Of a stretch of DNA of 64,000 nucleotides, positions 57,283-64,000 are shown piece by piece. Numbering within the stretch: the stretch's first letter is position 1; every line of letters begins with the position of its first letter. The notes under the pieces are model-generated. The model made no database searches and was not told the origin of the DNA. It saw only the letters and a program-made list of their open reading frames with translations. A program made the translations under genes and the position numbers. The stretch comes from Apodemus sylvaticus (taxonomy: Eukaryota > Chordata > Mammalia > Rodentia > Muridae): contig NC_067473.1 of the NCBI RefSeq assembly GCF_947179515.1, positions 69,785,534 to 69,849,533 on the forward strand. The letters are read 5' to 3'.

Positions 57283-57359
57283 AGATAGAGACAGAGAGAG
57301 ACAGTGACAGAGACATACAGAGAGACAGAGACACAGAATAGAGAGACAGAGAAAGACAG
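57283..57359. repeat. (GACAGA)n-type purine repeat
   Basis: Irregular GACAGA/GAGAGACA units over about 75 bp. Confidence 0.9.
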
Positions 57360-57520
57360 AATTTACAGGAGATGATTATCTTCTTAAACCAAATGGGACT
57401 CAAGGATCAGGTTCAGATTGTCTATCTTTCTAAAAGTAACTTTAGGCTGCTGAACCTTCTCAACCTTTGATCTGAATTTTATAAGAAGCCTAACTCTGTG
57501 TGTGCTAGACACATGCTCAG

Positions 57521-57584
57521 TATTAGCAATATTCTGTACTTGATCTTAACCAAAAGACCAAGAAGCAATACTAGCAATATTCTG
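57521..57584 (-). pseudogene. Truncated U2 snRNA retropseudogene with 16-bp TSD
   Basis: 57537-57568 read on the minus strand is TTGCTTCTTGGTCTTTTGG followed by TTAAGATCAAGTA. This matches the first ~32 nt of U2 snRNA (5'-ATCGCTTCTCGGCCTTTTGGCTAAG...) apart from transitions. It is flanked by TATTAGCAATATTCTG (57521-57536) and TACTAGCAATATTCTG (57569-57584). There is no A-tail. The fragment keeps the U2 5' end, including part of the branch-point-recognition region, and is truncated on its 3' side. It is non-functional. Confidence 0.9.
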
Positions 57585-58240
57585 AATTGAAGGAATATAG
57601 CAGCAAGGATATGCATTGGGTTGTGCCATATGGAACATCAATGTTCCACTGTAGAAAGAAATCTGTGTTGGGATTTAGGTAGAAAAAAAAAACCTTGAGA
57701 TTGTCTGATAAAGCTGAACTATGATTAAAAAGTGAAATTGGTTCAGTGGTTATCACACTGTGAGCCAGTCCTTACAGGCTGGCTGTCATGCTTTGATTAA
57801 TGCCAAAGTGCTTTATTCATCATCATTGAGGGGATGCTTGGTTGCAATCCTTTCTCTGGCACAAAACATAAACAGATCACAGTAAATTGTGATAAAATGT
57901 AGAGAAAAATGCATGCCACTGAATTCAAGAGGCAGGAGAGGAAATAGAATTTAAGGTTCTAGTTAAGGATATGGTAAAGCTTAATAACATCCTTCCTTAT
58001 GGATAAATGACAGCTGATTCTCATGATTCCTTCCAGATATCATACTCAGGCAATGCAGCTTGACCCTGGGATTATGTGCTACTTTGTCTTAGAGAACACC
58101 TGAGTGAACAACAGGTAACAATCACTTCTCTAAAAGTGTCTCTAACTGCCAAATACAGAGATGTCACCCAGACAGATCCACAGACGTGGAGCTATCTTTT
58201 ATTTGTAACAAAAATTGTATACTTTTTGTGTGTGCTTACT
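57585..58240. other. AT-rich DNA, nothing recognised
   Basis: No gene or repeat visible. Confidence 0.5.
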
Positions 58241-60110
58241 AATGAACTTTCTATTTTTTTATTAAATTATTTTATTTATTTACATTCCAAATGGTGTCCT
58301 CATTTCCTGGTCCCTCCTCCAAGAGATTTTTAATCCCATCCCCCTCACACTTGCATTGTCTGAGTGGATGTTCCCCAACCCAACCACCCACCCTCCCCCA
58401 CCTCCCTCCTGTCAGCATCTCCCTTCCCTGGGGCATCAAATTTCTATAGAATTAAGTACATCCTCTCTAACTGAGGCCAAACGAGACAGTCTTCTGCTAC
58501 ATATGTGCCAGGGGCCACCGACCAGTCCGTGTATGCTTTTTGGTTGGTGGCTTAGTCTCTGGGAGCTCCAGGTTAGTTGATACTGTTGGTTTTCCTATCT
58601 GGTTGCAATTACCTTCCGCTCCTTCAGTCTTTCCCATACCTCTTCTATAGGGGTCCCTAACTTCAGTTGAATGTTTGGCTGTAAGGATCTTTATCTGTCT
58701 CAGTCAGCTGCTGATAGACTCTTAGAGGGCAGCCATGCTAGGCTGCTGTTTGCAAGCACATCATGGCATCAGTAATAATGACAGGGTTTGGTGTGCATTC
58801 ATGGTATAGATCCTAAATTGGACCAGTCACCAGATGGCATTTCCTTCAGTTCCTCTGCTATGTTATGTCCCGGCATTTGAAGATGGGTAGGTGGCCCCAT
58901 GCCTCAACTGGGGGCTGTGTCTATCTACTGGAGATGGTCTCTTCAGGTGCCATTTCCCCACATTTGGGAATTTCAACTAAGGTCACCCCTATTGAGTCGT
59001 TGGAGCCTCTCACTTCTCAGGTCTCTGGGACTCTCCAGAGGTTCCCTTTAACCCTGACCCAACACTGCTGCATATTTCTTAAGGCCTATTGGTGTATCCT
59101 GGGTATTCTGAACTTTTTGACTAAAATCCACATACCACTGATATAACATGTATGTCCTTTTGGTTCTGGGTTATTACATTCATGATAATATGTTCTAGTT
59201 CCATCAATTTACCTGCAAAGTTCAAGATGTCCTCAATTTTAATAGCTGAATAATATTTCATTATGTAAATGAACTACATTTTTCTGTTTCCATTCTTTGG
59301 TTGAGGGACATCTGGGTTATTTCCAGCTTCCGGTTATTACAAATAAGGCTGCTGAGAACTTAGTGGAACATGTGTCCTTTGGGGTGGGGTGAAGCTCTTT
59401 TTTCTATATGCCCAGGAATAGTATAGCTGGGTCTTCAGGTAGAACTATTTCCAATTTTCTGAGGAAAAGCCAGATTGATTTCAAGAGTAGTTGTTTCAAT
59501 TTGAAATCCTATCAGAAATGGAAGGGTGTTCTTCTTTCTTCACTTCCTAGACAGCATGCGATGTCACTTGAGTGTTTGATCTTAGGCATTCTTATTGGTG
59601 TTGGGTGAAGTCTCAGGGCTGGTTTGCTTTGCATTTCCCTGAAGACATGGTAAAAATTGCCATCTTACAAAAAGCAATCAACAAATTCAATGCAATCCCC
59701 ATGAAAACTTCAACACAATTTTTCACAGACACGGAAAGAGTAAAGAGGATAGTGATAACAATGGCTGTCCTCTGAGAGGCTCTATCAGCGCAGAGGAAAT
59801 TTTCCTAAACATAAAACCAATGGTTCAGGCTCGAAGATCAGTTCACAAATGGTGCCTCATGTGACTGAAAATCTTTTGTAAGGCAAAGGACACTGTCAAT
59901 AGGACAAAACAGCAACGTACAGATTGGTAACAGATCTTTACTAACCCTACATCTGAAAAAATGACTACTACCAAAAACATACAAAAAGTAAAGAAGTTAG
60001 ACTCCAATAAAACAAATAAGCCATTTAAAATGGGATACAGAACAAAACAGAAGATTCTCAACAGAGGAGTTTCAAATGGCTGAGAAGGACTTAAAGAAAT
60101 GAGCTTTCTA
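58241..60110 (-). mobile_element. 5'-inverted (twin-primed) old L1 with 13-bp TSD
   Basis: 58254-59643 is antisense L1: a T-rich 3' end, a long 3' UTR and the ORF2 carboxy-terminal region to 'ttgcatttccctgaagac'. At about 59644 orientation flips, and 59644-60097 is sense ORF2 (starting 'atggtaaaaattgccatctta'), ending at 'ctgagaaggacttaaagaaa', just upstream in the L1 map. AATGAACTTTCTA (58241-58253) and AATGAGCTTTCTA (60098-60110) are TSDs with one mismatch. Frames are fully degraded. Confidence 0.93.
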
Positions 60111-61486
60111 ATTTAAAAAAATATATTTCTATTCTCTCAGCCTGACTTTCTAATCACCAATTTAGATGAATTGAAATCAACAGCACATTCCAAGCAGAGT
60201 CTATGATAGATCTCTGATATTATCTGACAGATAGAGTGCAGAGTCTTCATTGATTCAGTCCTGAATACTGCCTGTTGCATCCCACAGGTGCCTTTATACA
60301 GCCTAGGGTACATTATTCTTCTTTTGGAAGAAAATGAAAAGATCTTATTGTCTCTAAGTACCACATATATTAATAGGATTATGGAGAGTCTCCATCTGAG
60401 GAAAATGTGATGGAATGTGATGATTAGAATTTCACAACATCTCTGGGAATAGGAAAAAGACAAAAAGATTTTTAACATATGTTTTTTAATTGTATGCTAG
60501 GCATATACACTCAAAGAATATTGGGTCAGTATCGGAATTGGCAAAGATGTCTTCTGGTCCAAGGATAAATCATGACAGTGTGTGTGAAACCTAACAACCA
60601 CAGCTTCTTATAGGGTCTTTACAGTCTGAGACAGCTCACCTACAGAAACTTATACTGACTCAAGCCAATTCTTCCCCATGTGCTATAAATAATAAATGCA
60701 CTAAGGTTCCAGGATGTGATATCATTGGTACATTCGAGAAGAGTGCACATATCTCACTCTACCTCAGATTCTCTGTATGTCACTCCTTCCTGTCTTCAAC
60801 ACCTCAGCCAGCTTTCTACTACCTTGCTGTACAGGTCCAGTAGTAAACAATACCCTCAAATGGCTTTCTTTAAAATACTCTCTGTAATTCTAAGTGAATT
60901 ATTTACTAAGATAGAAGAAAAGGGACACTTCCAGTTGCCAAGATTTTTAGTCACATCTCGCATAGGAGTATTCCCTATTTACTGGATGTTTGATGGTAAC
61001 AAATTTTTAATAATGCTATTTAAGATTGTCTCTGGGAAATGGTTGTGACTCACATGACTCTTCTTTGACAATTTAACCTTGTAGAGAAAAGGAGTAGTGG
61101 AGCTAAAAAAAAAAATGTTGGCAGGAAGAGAGATGATCGTGCATAATATTGCAACAGTCTAACTTTACTTTTTTCTCTCATATGTACAGGTGAAGCACCA
61201 GAAAAAGATTCAATAAACGTATCTCAAAACAACTTATTCTACTCTCTTATCCTCTGTCTACTTGAAAACACGGACATCCCCTGCTTAGCAAGATTAGCCT
61301 CTATAAGTAGAAGTTTCTTAAATAAGAATAGTAATGCAATAGGTAGTTGGTTATTCTAGGAAAAAATGGAATATTTAGTGTGTATACATGAAGGTATCTA
61401 GGGCATTCCAGGAAAAATAAAAACTTACTTATTTTCTACCTATAATTTTAACATGAAACATTAGTTTTCATGACCTATGATGAAGC
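60111..61486. other. 1.4 kb, nothing recognised
   Basis: AT-rich; the 113-codon (60137-60478, minus) and 110-codon (60716-61048, plus) frames have no recognisable family and are probably chance. Confidence 0.5.
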
Positions 61487-61560
61487 CTGGTGGTTCAGTG
61501 CTTGTCAAGGATATATAAAGCTTTATGTTTGGTCCCTAGCACAATGAAAAATGATTGTAG
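61487..61560 (+). mobile_element. ID-like SINE fragment
   Basis: 'gcctggtggttcagtgcttgtc' and 'tttggtccctagcacaatgaaaaatg' match the ID element layout (tRNA-Ala-derived B box followed by an A-rich tail). It is mutated and contains an extra 'atataaagctttat' in the middle. Confidence 0.55.
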
Positions 61561-62008
61561 ATACAGCATTATCATAGTAATCATATTATCCAAGACATTA
61601 AGACTTTGAATTTCATAAATTCTAGAATGAGTTATTAAAGAATTGCTTATTAAAGAATCTCATATAAAAGTATGGGGAGAAAGTATTTTTTTATACTGTA
61701 AAGCAGAGGTGCTTTTAAATAGCGAGTATATTATCATGTGAGTAGAAGAGACCCTTATAAAATTTTAGCAAAAACTATGACTCTGGAATTCATTAATGTC
61801 TAAAGGAGTATTTCCTCAATTTTCTGCCTATTGACTGTTACTGTAACCAATTTCAAATTTAATTATCTCTGTAGAGTTGTTCCATCTCCGTCTAACAGTA
61901 TTCAAATATATATAATATATAAACATTATCTAAGAAATGTCTCAGTAGTAAAACACTTCACAATTTTGAGCACATGCCTTAGTGGTCTATTGTTTAAGAC
62001 TAGAAAAG
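61561..62008. other. AT-rich DNA, nothing recognised
   Basis: No feature visible. Confidence 0.5.
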
Positions 62009-62590
62009 GCTACCTAGACACTGCTCCACCTGGTGATCCATCCCATATATACAGTCACCAATCTCAGACACTATTATGGATGCCAAGAAATGTATGCTGA
62101 CAGGAACCTAATACAACTGTCTCCTGAAAGGCTCGACCAGAGTCTGACAAATACGGAGGCAGATGCTCACAGCCAACTATTGGACTGGGCATGTGGTCCA
62201 CAATGGAGGAATTAGAGAAAGTACTCAAGGAGCTGAAGGTATTTGCAGCCCCACAGGAAGAACAACAATATCAACTGACCAGACCACTTCAGAGTTCCCA
62301 GGGACTAAACCCCCATACAAGGGTACACATGGAAGGACCCATGGCTCCAGCTGCATATGTAGCAGAGGATGGCCTTGTCAGGCATCAATGGGTGGTGTGG
62401 CCCTTGGATCTATGAAGGCTAGAGACCCCAGTATAGGGGAATTTGAGGACAGGAAGACAGGAGTGTGTAGAGGAACACCCTCAGGGTAGCAGAGCATGGG
62501 GGTATGGGATAGGGGATTTCTAGGGACAAAACCAGGAAAAAGGATAACATTTGAAATGTAAATAAGGAAAATATCCATTAAAATTGACAT
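62009..62590 (+). mobile_element. 5'-truncated L1 3' UTR
   Basis: From 'gacactgctccacctggtgatcc' through 'gaacaacaatatcaactgacc' and 'gggactaaacccccatac' to 'catttgaaatgtaaataagg', then a degraded A-rich tail. It has the same layout as the other plus-strand 3' ends. No clear TSD. Confidence 0.85.
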
Positions 62591-62810
62591 AAAATGACTA
62601 ATACTTAAAATATATTATTTATGTAGAACCTTAGTTCATTGGGATGGACAAGTATTGTGTGACCTCCACTTGGAAGTTGTGAACAACATCTATTCACTCA
62701 AGATAAGGCACTGGTGAATCATACCAAAGCAATGATTACACAAAGATTAGCTGAGAGAATTGATATGGTTATTATTTACTTACAGAAGTATGGTTGGGAT
62801 TTTTCTCTCT

Positions 62811-63246
62811 GTCAACTGAGCAGGCTGGTACAACCAGGAGCACAGGGAGTACAAGAGTGGCAGAGCAGTTGGGACAGGGTCTCTCTGGGCTCCACCAGCA
62901 CCCAGGAGCTAGACTATGACACAACCATCTGTGCACCTTTCCTGCCAAGGGAGAACTGGTCTACAAGCAGTGCTTTGACTCCCAGGTTTGGAGGTGAGAT
63001 CACCATTTTCTCTCCAGCTACTGTGCAGGCTGGCACTACCAGGAGTGCAAGGAATACAGGAGTGGCAGAAAAGATGGGAGAGGGTCCTTCCAGGCTCCAT
63101 CTGAACCCAGGAGTTGGAATGAGCCACAGCACTCTGTGCCAAGGGAGAGCTGATCACCCAGGTGTGCTAAGACAGGCTTGCAGGCCCACAGGAGGGACAA
63201 GCACCTACTAGAGGAAGAAGGAACAACTAACACCAGAGATAACCAG
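62811..63246 (+). promoter_or_regulatory. L1 5' UTR, third type, two ~195-bp monomers
   Basis: Unit 1 starts 'ttttctctctgtcaactgag' (62811) and unit 2 'ttttctctccagctactgtg' (63006). Both continue 'caggctgg.a..accaggag..ca.gga.tacaggagtggcag' and later carry a 'ctgtgccaagggagagctg'-like end. A non-repeated stretch 63190-63246 links to ORF1. The pattern resembles Lx/F-type murid L1 promoter monomers. Confidence 0.8.
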
Positions 63247-64000
63247 ATGGTGAAAGGCAAACACAGGAACATTACCAATCAAGGCAACATGGCACCTTCC
63301 AAACCCAGTTCTTCAACAACAGTGAGTCCTGGTTATCCCAACACACTAGAAAAGCAAGATTTGGATTTAAAATCCCAGCTCTAGATGCTGATAGATGGCT
63401 TCAAGAAGGACATAAATAATTCCCTTAAAGAAATACAGGAGAACAGTAAGAAGCCCTTAAAGAACTACAGGAAAGCACAAGCAAACAGGTAAAGGAATTG
63501 AACAAAATCATCCAGTATCTAAAAATGAAGGTAGAAGCAATAGAGAAATCACAAAGGGAAACAACTCTGGACATAGAAAACCTAGGAAAGAAGTCAGAAG
63601 TCATAGATGCAAGCACCAACAACAGGATACAAGAAAGAGAAGAGAGAATCTCAGATGCAGAAGACACCATAGAAAGCATTGACACAAGAGTCAAAGAAAA
63701 TGCAATATGCAGAAATCTCCTAACCAAAAGCATCCAGGAAATCCAGCACAAAATGTGAAGACTAAACCTAAGGATTGCAAGTATAGAAGAGAGTGAAGAT
63801 TTCCAGCTTAAAGAAAAATTCCTTAAACTAAAGAAAGAGATGGCCATGAGCATACAAGAAGCCTACAGAACTCCAAATAGATTGTACCAAAAAGAAATTC
63901 CTCCCACCACATAATAATTAAAACAACAAATTTACTAAACAAAGAAAGAATATTAAAAGCAGTAAGGAAAAAAGTTCAAGTAACATATAAAGGCAGACCT
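63247..64000 (+). pseudogene. L1 ORF1, partial, with stops
   Basis: ATG at 63247 (M-V-K-G-K-H-R-N) opens the family-typical amino-terminal segment 'SPGYPNT', then 'KQDLDLKSQL' and a TAG at about 63382. The coiled coil is shortened and disrupted around 63440-63500, then open at 63498-63758 ('EKSQRETTLDIENLGKKS', 'NNRIQEREERISDAEDT'). It ends in a TGA where the RNA-binding domain begins (an arginine codon in other copies). The domain continues to the window edge with 'KGRP'. Confidence 0.88.

Larger units (their letters stand above)
62811..64000 (+). mobile_element. 5' part of an L1 running off the window
   Basis: A 5' UTR with two tandem monomers is followed by ORF1, both on the plus strand. 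The element continues beyond 64000, so ORF2 state is unknown. Its left edge at about 62811 follows AT-rich DNA. Confidence 0.92.

Noticed and set aside
1..64000. CRISPR array, operon, riboswitch or other prokaryotic system
   Set aside because: No spaced direct repeats, no prokaryotic gene organisation; SINE, L1 and LTR content is clearly mammalian.

Overview
This window looks like murid rodent nuclear DNA (mouse or rat relatives). The evidence is the mix of short elements (B1, B2/B3, B4, ID-like), Lx-type and younger murid LINE-1 (L1) copies, and many short (CT)n, (GT)n, (TTCC)n and (AT)n tracts. The base composition is AT-rich. I see no host protein-coding gene, rRNA, tRNA or CRISPR array. 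Almost every long open reading frame is a piece of an L1 ORF1 or ORF2, a translated microsatellite, or chance. The species and L1 subfamily names could not be fixed by reading alone.

Layout. 1-2940 is mostly unrecognised AT-rich DNA. 2965-9421 is one old Lx-type L1 on the minus strand, broken open by a B1, two putative solo LTRs and a younger L1. 10180-15833 is an almost full-length minus-strand L1 with few lesions, bounded by a 12-bp target-site duplication (TSD). 15846-22416 is unique-looking DNA with two further LTRs and several SINEs. 22417-24750 is a 5'-truncated plus-strand L1. 25079-34901 holds another LTR, a B4, an inverted L1, a URR1-like DNA transposon and an L1 split by a 942-bp LTR. 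34984-37763 is a large inverted repeat (arms about 464 bp, loop about 1.85 kb) tied to two L1 fragments. 37764-43228 carries L1 fragments and (TTCC)n tracts. 43680-51275 is a chimeric 7.6-kb minus-strand L1 within one TSD, containing the ORF1 and 5' UTR of a second L1 in the middle of its ORF2. 51548-52682 is a 5'-inverted L1, followed by a probable processed-pseudogene tail. 53122-58240 is sparse, with a 32-nt U2 snRNA retro-fragment between perfect-looking TSDs. 58254-60097 is a second clear 5'-inverted L1. 62009-64000 holds an L1 3' UTR and then the tandem-monomer 5' UTR and ORF1 of an L1 that runs off the window.

How the parts relate. The L1s supply the reverse transcriptase and endonuclease that explain most other features: B1, B2, B4 and ID insertions, the U2 fragment, the processed pseudogene, 5' inversions and the chimera. 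Three different L1 5' UTR types occur. None of the L1 copies is intact. The most unusual observations are the TSD-bounded chimeric L1, the long inverted repeat, an ORF1 frameshift shared by two L1 copies, and the short U2 retro-insertion.
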